This document shows positions 8,871 through 17,267 of a stretch of DNA of 64,000 nt, one piece after another; within the stretch, counting starts at the first letter, position 1; each line of letters opens with the position of its first letter. The position numbers were made by a program, and so were the translations under genes. This stretch comes from Candidatus Thorarchaeota archaeon (GTDB taxonomy: Archaea; Asgardarchaeota; Thorarchaeia; Thorarchaeales; Thorarchaeaceae). The notes under the pieces are model-generated. The model searched no databases, was not told the DNA's origin, and saw nothing but the letters and a program-made list of their open reading frames with translations. The stretch lies in NCBI GenBank assembly GCA_004524445.1, contig SDNP01000016.1:1-64000 (forward strand). The letters are read 5' to 3'.

Positions 8871-9506
8871 ATGGAACATTCGCTAAAGGAATCCAATGAA
8901 TTGAAGACTGGCACCACCACAGTTGGCATGATTGGCAAAGATTGTGTAGTCCTAGCTAGTGATCGGCGCGCAACTATGGGTCTTCTAATTGCTAGTAAAA
9001 CAGCAAAGAAGATCTATAAGATCACTGACAGAATTGGTGCAACCATTGCCGGTTCCGTTGCAGATGCCCAAAATATTATGGACATTCTACAGGCGGAAGC
9101 AAAACTCTTTGAAATTCAGCGTGAAAGGCCAATGCGCGTGAAGGCACTCACAAGATTACTGAGTAACATAATGTTCCAAGCAAGAGGTGGCTACCTATTA
9201 CAATGTCTCGTAGGAGGATTTGATGACGAGGGAGCTCAGGTCTACTATACAGACTATATTGGATCTGTTATCCCTGACGACTATGTAGCAACTGGATCAG
9301 GTTCTCCTGTGGCTCTAGGTGTTCTTGAGGCCGAATATAAGGAGAATCTCCCAAGGAACAAAGCGATTGAGCTTGCGGTGCGTTCCATAGCATCAGCAAT
9401 TGAGCGCGATGCGGCGAGCGGTAATGCGATTCTTGTCAGTGCTATTGACGAGAACGGTTACGAAGAGATTCCAAAGGAAACCATCGATAAGATTTGGAAG
9501 AAATAG
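8871..9506 (+). CDS. psmB: 20S proteasome beta subunit
   Basis: 211 residues. It is the catalytic threonine peptidase subunit of the archaeal 20S proteasome. The 14-residue propeptide ends in Gly and is followed by TTTVGM, so Thr15 becomes the N-terminal nucleophile after self-cleavage; the partner residues Asp (ASDRRATMG) and Lys (ASKTAKKIYKI) are in their usual places, and GSGSPVALGVLE is also typical. ATG 8871 gives a propeptide of normal length; TTG 8823 would add 16 residues. The gene precedes aCPSF1, an order known from other archaea. Confidence 0.94.
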   Translation: MEHSLKESNELKTGTTTVGMIGKDCVVLASDRRATMGLLIASKTAKKIYKITDRIGATIAGSVADAQNIMDILQAEAKLFEIQRERPMRVKALTRLLSNIMFQARGGYLLQCLVGGFDDEGAQVYYTDYIGSVIPDDYVATGSGSPVALGVLEAEYKENLPRNKAIELAVRSIASAIERDAASGNAILVSAIDENGYEEIPKETIDKIWKK

Positions 9507-9552
9507 ATACTCTATTTCTCTACCACGGCAGGTTATCGCAGAAAATACAGCA

Positions 9553-9569
9553 CTTGCCCTTCGGGCAAG
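9553..9569 (+). terminator. GC-rich hairpin between psmB and the aCPSF1 gene
   Basis: CTTGCC and GGCAAG form a six-pair stem around a CTTCG loop, 47 bases after the psmB stop. No T-run follows, so it is not a classical terminator. It may protect the psmB 3' end or shape the aCPSF1 leader, which is notable because aCPSF1 itself processes RNA 3' ends. Confidence 0.3.
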
Positions 9570-9626
9570 GTTGACTATGAGGCCGTTACGAGTTAATTAC
9601 AGGCCTATCTCAAGATGTGACTATAG

Positions 9627-11540
9627 ATGACTTCTCAAAAAAACAATGGATCGGTTGATATACGGGAGGCAGTAATGAAGGCTCTGCCCAAATCAGCTGC
9701 GATTAGCGGTGTTGAATATGAAGGGCCGGAAATTGCAATCTACTCTAAGGCACCTAAAATTCTCCTGGATGATGGCGATAGAATCAAGTCATTGGCCAGG
9801 AAAATGAGAAAACGAATTGTTGTTAGATCGGCTCCAGAAGTCAGACTACCTCATGACGAGGCTGAGAGCACTGTTCGCAAGTTGGTTCCCGAGGAAGCGG
9901 AGATAACATCCCTGGATTTTGATGAGTCTCGCGGCGAGATTATCATTGAAGCACAGAAGCCCGGATTAGTAATCGGCAGGGGCGGTAGTACCCTGAGAGA
10001 GATTACTAGGCAGACATTATGGAGGCCGAGTGTTCAAAGGACTCCACCTATTGAGAGTAAACTCATCAAGCAAATCCGTTATATCATTCAATCCGAAGCT
10101 GAAACACGGAAGAAAGCATTTCGAGAGATAGGCAGACGGATTCATCGGTCAACTCTGGTTGAGAATGGGTGGATTAGGCTCACCGCCATGGGTGGTTTCC
10201 GCGAGGTTGGGAGACAATGCATGTTTCTTCAAACTGCGGAGAGCAATATCTTGGTTGAATGCGGTGTCAATGTCGGCGCTCCCTCACGGGCATTTCCACG
10301 GCTAGACTTGCCCGAGTTCAATATTGAAGACCTCGATGCTGTTGTAATTTCACATGCCCATCTAGACCATTGTGGCATGGTACCTTACCTTTTCAAATAT
10401 GGATATCGTGGGCCGGTCTACATGACTGCACCTACGCTTCATCTTTCAACTCTACTACAGCTCGATTATCTGGACGTTGCAGAACGAGAAGGAAAAGTCA
10501 GGCCCTATCGAGATAGAGATGTCAAGGAAGCAATACTTCGCACAATCACACTGAATTATGGTGAGGTTACTGATATCGCACCAGATGTTCGACTAACTCT
10601 CCATAATGCAGGTCACATTCTAGGATCAGCAATCATCCATCTTCATGTTGGCGATGGGCAGTACAATCTCGCTTATACAGGCGATTTCAAATTTGGAAGA
10701 ACCCGATTGTTGGAGCCAGCTACGTTCACATTTCCAAGGCTTGAAACACTGATAGTCGAAAGCACATACGGTCATCCAACCGATAAGATGCCTCCCAGAC
10801 AGGAAGTGGAACGAAGGTTCGCTTCTATCATAAAGAACACTATCAAACGTGGCGGAAAAGTCCTGATTCCGGTTCTAGCCGTAGGAAGGGCACAGGAAAT
10901 TATGTTGGTAATTGAGGACCTGGTGACCAAGAACAGAATACCCAGAGTTCCAGTGTATCTGGAGGGAATGATTGCCCAAGCGACTGCCATTCATACAACA
11001 CACCCTGAAGCTTTGAGCAAAAAAATAAGAGAACTAATCTTCCATCAAGGAGTCAATCCATTCCTCAATGACATTTTCGTGCAGGTCGATAGTCCAGACC
11101 AACGTGAAGAAATAGTGGAGGGAGAACCCTGCATCATTATGGCCACATCAGGCATGCTCGCAGGAGGACCTAGTGTTGACTACTTCAGGCTATTGGCCCC
11201 AGATAATCAGAATACTCTCATCTTTGTTAGCTATCAAGGCGAAGGTACGCTTGGCAGAAGAATCCAGAAGGGATGGAAGGAAATTCAGATGAGAGATCGA
11301 GAGGGAAATTCACAATCAGTTCCAGTGAATCTTCAAGTTGAAACTGTTGAGGGTTTCTCAGGTCACTCTGACCGGAAACAGATTCTCAACTTCGTTAAAA
11401 GGGTTAATCCTAGTCCGGAGAAAGTCTTGACTTGCCATGGAGAGGCTTCAAAATGTCTTAATCTGGCTTCAACCATTCATAAGGCTTTGAAGATTGAAAC
11501 AAAAGCCCTCATGGTTACAGAATCAACCAAGCTCAAGTAG
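9627..11540 (+). CDS. aCPSF1/FttA, KH-MBL-beta-CASP ribonuclease and transcription termination factor
   Basis: 637 residues. Archaeal CPSF1 cleaves nascent RNA and terminates transcription, the counterpart of eukaryotic CPSF73. Two KH-like domains occupy residues 1-150 (GLVIGRGGSTLREITRQT near 112 carries the GxxG loop). The metallo-beta-lactamase domain has HAHLDHCG near 243, GHILGSA near 328 and the TGDFKFG aspartate near 352; the beta-CASP region follows, with GFSGHSD near 576 and CHGE near 602. All zinc ligands are visible. The ATG is preceded by no clear ribosome-binding site. It lies just downstream of psmB. Confidence 0.94.
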   Translation: MTSQKNNGSVDIREAVMKALPKSAAISGVEYEGPEIAIYSKAPKILLDDGDRIKSLARKMRKRIVVRSAPEVRLPHDEAESTVRKLVPEEAEITSLDFDESRGEIIIEAQKPGLVIGRGGSTLREITRQTLWRPSVQRTPPIESKLIKQIRYIIQSEAETRKKAFREIGRRIHRSTLVENGWIRLTAMGGFREVGRQCMFLQTAESNILVECGVNVGAPSRAFPRLDLPEFNIEDLDAVVISHAHLDHCGMVPYLFKYGYRGPVYMTAPTLHLSTLLQLDYLDVAEREGKVRPYRDRDVKEAILRTITLNYGEVTDIAPDVRLTLHNAGHILGSAIIHLHVGDGQYNLAYTGDFKFGRTRLLEPATFTFPRLETLIVESTYGHPTDKMPPRQEVERRFASIIKNTIKRGGKVLIPVLAVGRAQEIMLVIEDLVTKNRIPRVPVYLEGMIAQATAIHTTHPEALSKKIRELIFHQGVNPFLNDIFVQVDSPDQREEIVEGEPCIIMATSGMLAGGPSVDYFRLLAPDNQNTLIFVSYQGEGTLGRRIQKGWKEIQMRDREGNSQSVPVNLQVETVEGFSGHSDRKQILNFVKRVNPSPEKVLTCHGEASKCLNLASTIHKALKIETKALMVTESTKLK

Positions 11541-11555
11541 ACATCCCTACGGGTT

Positions 11556-11951
11556 TTAGAAGTTCACAAACGATGGCGCCACAATCACACAATTGTCATT
11601 GACTAGAGCAAGGTCCGCATGATAGCTTCGTGTTTCTCCACGGATTCGTTCAATGATTCGTTTCAGTTCCAAGTGTGTCTGGTCCCGCCCATCATTGAGT
11701 TTACGGATGTCTAGCAATACGATGTTGCCATTCTTTACCTGATTTACAATGAAGGGAACATCGTCTAGAGATTCCAAACGCTTGGACCTGATGAATATAC
11801 TATCCAGTTCAGAGAGACGTCTGAATTCATGTTGTGGGTCAGTTTCTTTCTTTTCAACAGCAGGTGAAAAGATTCCTAAACCTTTCTTTTTGTCCCCTTC
11901 ATCAGCGCCTTCTTCTTCATCTTTCTTCTTCCGTCCAAATAGGAATCGCAT
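11556..11951 (-). CDS. sepF: SepF-like cell division protein
   Basis: 131 residues. SepF anchors FtsZ to the membrane in archaea that divide by FtsZ. The N terminus MRFLFGRKKK is a short amphipathic membrane-targeting segment, followed by an acidic linker and the SepF core from about residue 48 (SIFIRSKRLESLDDVPFIV... NGNIVLLDIRKLND...). The strand-helix pattern and NGNIVLLDI match the family. GAGGTGAT at 11959-11966 gives a strong ribosome-binding site. It is convergent with aCPSF1 and divergent from the helicase gene. No ftsZ is in the window. Confidence 0.8.
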   Translation of the reverse strand: MRFLFGRKKKDEEEGADEGDKKKGLGIFSPAVEKKETDPQHEFRRLSELDSIFIRSKRLESLDDVPFIVNQVKNGNIVLLDIRKLNDGRDQTHLELKRIIERIRGETRSYHADLALVNDNCVIVAPSFVNF

Positions 11952-12126
11952 TTGAAATCACCTCGTATCTTGTTGTTTTTTCCTAAGAAGATTAGAAAAG
12001 ACCGAGTAATACATGGTTGGATTACGAACGATTCTTGGGGCTCCATCATAATTCTGAGTTTGAAAGATATTCCGTCACTCGAAACAGATTTTACGTTCCA
12101 TAACTCGGTATGAGTGAGTGTTCTAG

Positions 12127-14808
12127 ATGCCTGAGCCAAGAGAGGATGATTATGTCTATGATGACTTGAGAAGCCACTTGAAAGTACTGGGAAATCGTTA
12201 TTCTATCGAAATTCTTGAGGTGCTTAGTCCGTCTGAGGGTGCCATTGTTCCAGAGGTGGGATGGGACGAGATTGTGGAGGGCATTCTACAACTCATGGGG
12301 TATCCCAAACCTCCACCGAGCAAACGTGATTCTCGGTCACAAAAAGAAGCAGAATATGAGAAAAGAAGGAGAAGATTCGCTTCGGGAGGAACTCTCTATG
12401 AATCAATGAATAAACTAGTAAAAGCTGGGTTTGTTCAAGCGATTGGTGCAAGAGGCAAAAAACAAAGGAGTTTCATGATTACTCATGAGGGAAGGTTAGT
12501 TCTGTCGGCTTTGAGAAGCATGCTTGGGCCCTCAGCAGTGGATACAGAATTTCAGAGAGCTGCCAAAGTGCTTCTGAAACACAAGAATTTCATTCGTCCA
12601 CTACCTGCTCAGCAGAAATTTCTCCAAGAAATTGGAGATATTAGTGAGAATTTGATTATCCAAATGCCACCAGGGTCCGGGAAGACATTTTTGGCCATGA
12701 TCATAATATTAACTAGGCTTCAACGTGGTTCTCGTGCGCTCTATGTCACCCCCTATATCTCCATTAATAGGCAGGTGTTGAATGAATATGGAGATCTCTT
12801 TGAAGAACTCGGATATTCAGTAGTTCGATTAGATGGGACAACAACAGTAGCGGATGAGGAGCTGGAGCAAGCCGACCTCATTGTGGGAATCTATGAGTCT
12901 ATCCTATCATCATATTTGCAGAAAGCTGGATGGACAGAGAAGATTGAATTGGTTATTGTTGACGAAATCACGCAACTGGATTCAGGTGTTGATACGTTAA
13001 GGCCATCCAATTTGGGTAGTGACAGAAGTGTAAAGGCAGACATGCTAGTCACACTCCTAAAACAATCGAGTCAGATAATCACCCTTTCATCAAGATTTGG
13101 TGATACAGACTCAGTGGCAAAATGGCTAAACGCCCGAGTTTTCCGTCCGAGTGTTAGACTATGCCCCGATGAATATATCGTAGAGAAAATCGGTGAAACT
13201 GTTGAGATTCAAAGCAGAGATGGAACCCATATTGAGGAGATACAGAGGGAGTATCCTCTTGAAGCGGTCATAGATCATATTGACGACGCACAGAATAAGT
13301 CAATACTCGTTGTGGTCGGGTATCGATATAAAGCAGAACAGATAGCAAGAGCAGCAGCTAGAAGATGGCAGCGTCCTCTTGATGGATCAATAACAGATCA
13401 TATACTTGGTTCATCTAAAGGTTTGCCACTCGCAGAACGATTGAAGGAAGTTCTACAAGCTGGTATCGCATTTCATCACGCTGGACTTGATTCTGGGGTT
13501 CGGGGAAGATTGGAGGATGAGATTAGAAGGAACAATATCAGATTTGTTGTTTCAACGACAGGAATCACTGCTGGCACCAGTTTCCCCTTTGATGCGGTAG
13601 TGATTCTCTTTGACCGGTCTATGGGATTCTTAGTTACAAGGTCAAGATACTTGCAGATTGCAGGGCGAATTGGTGAATACTACTTGGCACAGCGGGGTGG
13701 AAGTGTCTATCTTGTTTTTGAATCGCCCACACGTCAATTCAAGAGCGCAGATCAATTAGCAAAGACTTTGCTCCATGAACCACTCAGACCCCTTGAACCA
13801 GGTCCCATTGATCCGTCGATTATGGCAAATCTAATCATTCGACAGGCATTGAAACAACGAACATTCAAGGCATCTAAAATCAAGAAAGAAGTTCTCTCCA
13901 TTCTGCAAAAGAGCTACAGGACTTCAAAGGATGGAGATTATGAGAGATATATATCGAACATGTTTGATAGTCTGGTTGAGTGGTTTGAAAATAGAAACTG
14001 CGTCCCAGGGACAAAATCTGGAGCCAAGCTCTCGAAGAATATGCGTGCTGCCGCGGACTCAAGGCTTGATTCAATTCATTATGTTGAGCATGAAAATGAG
14101 ATCAATTCGTTGAAAGATGATAGGGATACGGATGCGTTTCTTGAAATCTTACTGAAATTCCCACTTCCTCAATCAGCTAGACCACGAACGTATCTCCCCA
14201 CTCAAATTGAGCTGAAGTGTGCAGGTTTGGATGAAGTAGAAGATTGGTACAAAGAGCTGGTAGCTAGACGACACCGCATTAAACAGACAGTCCTCAATGG
14301 ATGGACCAAAGAAGAGAGCGTTCCTCAGATATTGGAGGAAGCATTACAGGTGGCTACTGAGGCGTCTTCCAGTGATAGACCATCGGGGGGAAGCGACATT
14401 GAAGAGGGGGATTTAATGGCACTAGCAGACATATGCAAGAGCCTCTCAAGAGAGTTTCAGTCATATCAACAGAAGCTCGCAAACTTGCCATTGGCGAAAC
14501 GATTCGAAATACTATCACTACAGATGGAATATGGATTACGTCCAGATATCGCAGCAACAACCCTACCTAATCTTGTGGTTCATTTGAGTGAAAAGGATGA
14601 GCGACCACTCTCCCGAAAAGAAATGAGAACACTTTATGATAATGGATATCGAAGTATCTCAGACATCCTGAAGAAAGATGTTGACGCCAGCAAGAAGGGG
14701 CTGGCTCGGAATAGATTCGCCAAGAACTGCGGACTTGACTTTCAGTTGGCAAAACAGGTCTACAAATCTGCACTACGGTATGTGCGACAACAGATGCAGA
14801 AAGGATAG
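12127..14808 (+). CDS. Winged-helix domain fused to a Ski2/Hel308-like SF2 helicase
   Basis: 893 residues. Residues about 10-140 look like a PadR/ArsR-type winged helix (GNRYSIEILEVL at the start, GGTLYESMNKLVKAGFVQAIG as the recognition region). The helicase core follows: Walker A MPPGSGKTF near 180, DEIT in the DExH position near 279, SSRFGD as motif III, and motif V TTGITAGTSFPFDAVVI near 480, close to Hel308/Ski2. Motif VI reads QIAGRIGEY, with Glu where SF2 enzymes have the second Arg. The C-terminal 350 residues end in a helix-hairpin-helix-like segment. I infer a nucleic-acid remodelling ATPase; the substrate is unknown. A sequence-specific DNA-binding role through the winged helix is possible. 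Confidence 0.75.
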   Translation: MPEPREDDYVYDDLRSHLKVLGNRYSIEILEVLSPSEGAIVPEVGWDEIVEGILQLMGYPKPPPSKRDSRSQKEAEYEKRRRRFASGGTLYESMNKLVKAGFVQAIGARGKKQRSFMITHEGRLVLSALRSMLGPSAVDTEFQRAAKVLLKHKNFIRPLPAQQKFLQEIGDISENLIIQMPPGSGKTFLAMIIILTRLQRGSRALYVTPYISINRQVLNEYGDLFEELGYSVVRLDGTTTVADEELEQADLIVGIYESILSSYLQKAGWTEKIELVIVDEITQLDSGVDTLRPSNLGSDRSVKADMLVTLLKQSSQIITLSSRFGDTDSVAKWLNARVFRPSVRLCPDEYIVEKIGETVEIQSRDGTHIEEIQREYPLEAVIDHIDDAQNKSILVVVGYRYKAEQIARAAARRWQRPLDGSITDHILGSSKGLPLAERLKEVLQAGIAFHHAGLDSGVRGRLEDEIRRNNIRFVVSTTGITAGTSFPFDAVVILFDRSMGFLVTRSRYLQIAGRIGEYYLAQRGGSVYLVFESPTRQFKSADQLAKTLLHEPLRPLEPGPIDPSIMANLIIRQALKQRTFKASKIKKEVLSILQKSYRTSKDGDYERYISNMFDSLVEWFENRNCVPGTKSGAKLSKNMRAAADSRLDSIHYVEHENEINSLKDDRDTDAFLEILLKFPLPQSARPRTYLPTQIELKCAGLDEVEDWYKELVARRHRIKQTVLNGWTKEESVPQILEEALQVATEASSSDRPSGGSDIEEGDLMALADICKSLSREFQSYQQKLANLPLAKRFEILSLQMEYGLRPDIAATTLPNLVVHLSEKDERPLSRKEMRTLYDNGYRSISDILKKDVDASKKGLARNRFAKNCGLDFQLAKQVYKSALRYVRQQMQKG

Positions 14809-14812
14809 TTGC

Positions 14813-15316
14813 TTATTCCTTACTGAAGTCCCATAGCTCATCATTCACATGATGCACACTAAGAATGACCTTACCAGTGTCTATGGAACGCATCTCCTGA
14901 GAGTTTAGCTGAGCCACTCCGACAGCTAATGCCTTCCCATGGCGCTCTTCAATAATCCCTACGACTGAATCCTCCTCAATTCCATCATCAATTTTGATGA
15001 TACCTGGACGCATGATGTCTGCGCCGTTTACGACGAAACGGACTGCGCCCATGTCGACAGTAACTTCAGGTATCTTCACCATGTCCTTCAACAAAGCATG
15101 TACAGTTGGGAATAGTCTCCCATCTTTCTCAAAGAAGAGGATATCATCGTCAAGAATCAGGATTCTAGTCCCGTCATCCAAGATTCCTTCTTCGAATCTA
15201 TCGTCTTCACCTAGTCCGACAAGGGAGCCCAATTTCTTCTCTATCCTTTCAACCTCTTCGCGATGGTCCCTCTTTTTCAGGAGATGCCGTTTTTTAATTC
15301 GTTCAATGGATGGCAT
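14813..15316 (-). CDS. PUA-domain RNA-binding protein (MCT-1/MCTS1-like)
   Basis: 167 residues. The N-terminal half (about 1-75) has the basic helix and strand pattern of the MCT-1 pre-PUA domain; the PUA fold runs from FPTVHALLKDMV to about residue 155, with VNGADIMRPGI as the signature. Eukaryotic MCT-1 with DENR recycles ribosomes and helps re-initiation; archaeal members are assumed to bind tRNA or rRNA. Its stop is five bases from the end of the convergent helicase gene. Confidence 0.8.
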   Translation of the reverse strand: MPSIERIKKRHLLKKRDHREEVERIEKKLGSLVGLGEDDRFEEGILDDGTRILILDDDILFFEKDGRLFPTVHALLKDMVKIPEVTVDMGAVRFVVNGADIMRPGIIKIDDGIEEDSVVGIIEERHGKALAVGVAQLNSQEMRSIDTGKVILSVHHVNDELWDFSKE

Positions 15317-15471
15317 TTGATGAAGCTACCTATCATTTCCTTTTCAAAGCTACGGAACAGAACCTGTTTTTCAGAGTTTACATCGTCATGTTTTTAAGAT
15401 AAGTCCAAAAGCTTCGTGAAGAGTCGAGAGAGCACCCTGCTCCGACCGAGATTCTGTAAATGGTGAAATAA

Positions 15472-15729
15472 GTGAACGCAGGTAGACCTATGGACCTTCT
15501 CCAGAAATCAATTGGATCACAAGTATTAGTTGAGCTGAGGGGAGATAGAAAGATTAAGGGAAAGCTTCGCGGATACGACCAACACTTGAATCTCATCCTT
15601 GAGAATGCAGACGAGATATCTCCCGACCCAGAAAGGGAAACAGGAAGCATTGAAGCCATTCATACAGTCATTGTACGTGGCGACAATGTCGTTATTGTAA
15701 GCCCGCCGCCGAAGAGTGCTAAGAAGTAA
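15472..15729 (+). CDS. Sm-like archaeal protein (LSm)
   Basis: 85 residues. Archaeal LSm proteins form heptameric rings that bind U-rich RNA. The Sm1 motif (IGSQVLVELRGDRKIKGKLRGYDQHLNLILENA, residues about 12-44) and the Sm2 motif (VIVRGDNVVIVSPP) are both clear. The start is GTG 15472; ATG 15490 is a shorter alternative that also keeps both motifs. It is followed after 15 bases by L37e, a pairing conserved in archaea. Confidence 0.92.
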   Translation: MNAGRPMDLLQKSIGSQVLVELRGDRKIKGKLRGYDQHLNLILENADEISPDPERETGSIEAIHTVIVRGDNVVIVSPPPKSAKK

Positions 15730-15744
15730 CAGGAGCGCATTACA

Positions 15745-15933
15745 ATGGGCAAAGGAACTCCATCAAAAGGCAAGAAAAACAATCCACACCATATCAGGTG
15801 CCGCAGATGCGGTAGGAGATCCTATCACGTGAGAAAGAAGGTATGTGCAGCCTGTGGGTTTGGAGCATCTGCTAAACTTAGGCAGTATAGCTGGGCAAAA
15901 AAGAAAGTCAACGGAAAACGTGTTCGCGGATAG
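15745..15933 (+). CDS. rpl37e: Large-subunit ribosomal protein L37e
   Basis: 62 residues, full length. It is strongly basic with a C4 zinc ribbon (CRRCG near residue 19 and CAACG near 34) and the usual opening [12 protein letters not shown]. It belongs to the archaeal/eukaryotic large ribosomal subunit. AGGAGCG at 15730-15736 is a good ribosome-binding site. Same transcript as the LSm gene. Confidence 0.96.
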   Translation: MGKGTPSKGKKNNPHHIRCRRCGRRSYHVRKKVCAACGFGASAKLRQYSWAKKKVNGKRVRG

Positions 15934-16046
15934 AGCCAGCAAATTATCTTCGTCAAATCCTTGTCCTCTTAACGAATGTGTTCACTGATTTTTTGATGTT
16001 GAAACAAGTCTATTCTTCCACAGGCGGCTTACTGAGTTTTACACAC

Positions 16047-16742
16047 TTAGCCAATTGTATGACTTTCCCCTTCGCCCAGAATCACTACTTCAGTTGATGA
16101 TTCACTCTCTACAGTGGTCTTTAGTGCCTCTGGGTCAGCACCTCTCAGATGCATAGGAATCGCAATCTTTGGTTTCATCAAAAGGATAGCCTGAGACGCC
16201 TCTGTCATGTCCATCGTATATGTTCCCCCACTGGGAACCAAAGCGACATCGAGTTCAGGCAGCTCTTCCATCTGTGGAATTAGGTCCGTGTCACCAGCAT
16301 GGTAGATTTTCTTATCTTCGATTTTTATGATATAGCCGACGCCCAACCCCAGCGGATGGAAGGGCTCTCCTGGCTTACGAAATCGCTTTACATTATACGC
16401 CGGGACAGCCCAGATTACTGTTCCATCGTTAATCACCATATGCTCGCCAGCACTCATACCCCACACAATCCCACCGCCCAGCTCCTTTTTCAGGTTTTCA
16501 GGAGCTATGATAGGAGACCCCATTTTGCGAATCTTCTTGATAATCCCCTTGTCAAAATGATCTTGATGTCCATGTGTAACTAGGATCAAGTCTGCTGGTT
16601 CGAAATCATCTTTCTTGAGACCTGTTCCTTTTGTTGAGGGGTCGATGTAGATATTCTGATTCTCAGTTTTTATCTGGATACTGGCATGGGCCAGCAAACG
16701 AATAGTCACACTCAATGAAACCACATCCAAAGATGATGTCAC
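16047..16742 (-). CDS. UPF0173-type metal-dependent hydrolase (MBL fold)
   Basis: 231 residues. The metallo-beta-lactamase signature HGHQDHFD is near residue 57; further ligands are in HAGDTD (near 149) and MHLRGADPE (near 197). The short form with LLAHASIQIKTENQNIYIDP at the N terminus matches the UPF0173 family, whose substrate is not established. It stands alone, pointing toward the L37e gene. Confidence 0.85.
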   Translation of the reverse strand: MTSSLDVVSLSVTIRLLAHASIQIKTENQNIYIDPSTKGTGLKKDDFEPADLILVTHGHQDHFDKGIIKKIRKMGSPIIAPENLKKELGGGIVWGMSAGEHMVINDGTVIWAVPAYNVKRFRKPGEPFHPLGLGVGYIIKIEDKKIYHAGDTDLIPQMEELPELDVALVPSGGTYTMDMTEASQAILLMKPKIAIPMHLRGADPEALKTTVESESSTEVVILGEGESHTIG

Positions 16743-16802
16743 ATATCGCTATATGTCTTTCATATGTTTAGATTGGTCATCTGAAGAAAAAGGGGCATTC
16801 CA

Positions 16803-17195
16803 ATGTCAAGGAGAAGAAGTAATATCATAGAACTTCTAGGCCCTCTGGGACTAGAAATGCCTTCAAATATTCTGGGTTGCATGATCCTCGAGTTGAATAC
16901 AGGTCAACCGCTTTATTCTCACTTTTTTGATGATAATCTCAAGGAGAATCCATCTCTAATCCCCCAGCGAATACGCTCCAATGATTTGAAAATGGTGCAT
17001 CAGATGGGCAGGCATATGGTATTTACGGCGCTCGTGACTTACGAAACTCCCGAAGTAAGGCAGGAGCTAAGGGCGTTTAAGCAGCGAGTGGAGGAAGTCT
17101 ATCCTGAGGGCCTAAAGCGCGGGAGCGGTACTTTTGCTGATTATGTGATTCTGCAGGATATGGTGACGGAAATCTTCCGCAAAGAGGGTTTGTAA
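16803..17195 (+). CDS. Small cytoplasmic protein, possibly longin/roadblock-like
   Basis: 130 residues, not recognised with certainty. After 20 residues a beta-hairpin appears (ILGCMILELNTGQPLYSHFF), the usual opening of longin and roadblock domains, followed by alternating strands and helices (HMVFTALVTYETPEVRQELRAFKQRVEEVYP). Asgard archaea encode many such small domains as partners of small GTPases, so this is a plausible but unproven assignment. No GTPase gene is adjacent. AAGGAGAAG overlaps the first codons, so the start may vary slightly. Confidence 0.55.
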   Translation: MSRRRSNIIELLGPLGLEMPSNILGCMILELNTGQPLYSHFFDDNLKENPSLIPQRIRSNDLKMVHQMGRHMVFTALVTYETPEVRQELRAFKQRVEEVYPEGLKRGSGTFADYVILQDMVTEIFRKEGL

Positions 17196-17267
17196 ACTAC
17201 TAATCAGTGATTTTCTGATTCTCCTAATCCTTAAGTGATAGAATAGTCTCTACAGGTAACTAGTCGG

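Noticed and set aside
9400..9630. 76-codon frame overlapping the psmB end
   Set aside because: Different frame inside psmB and its leader; shadow.
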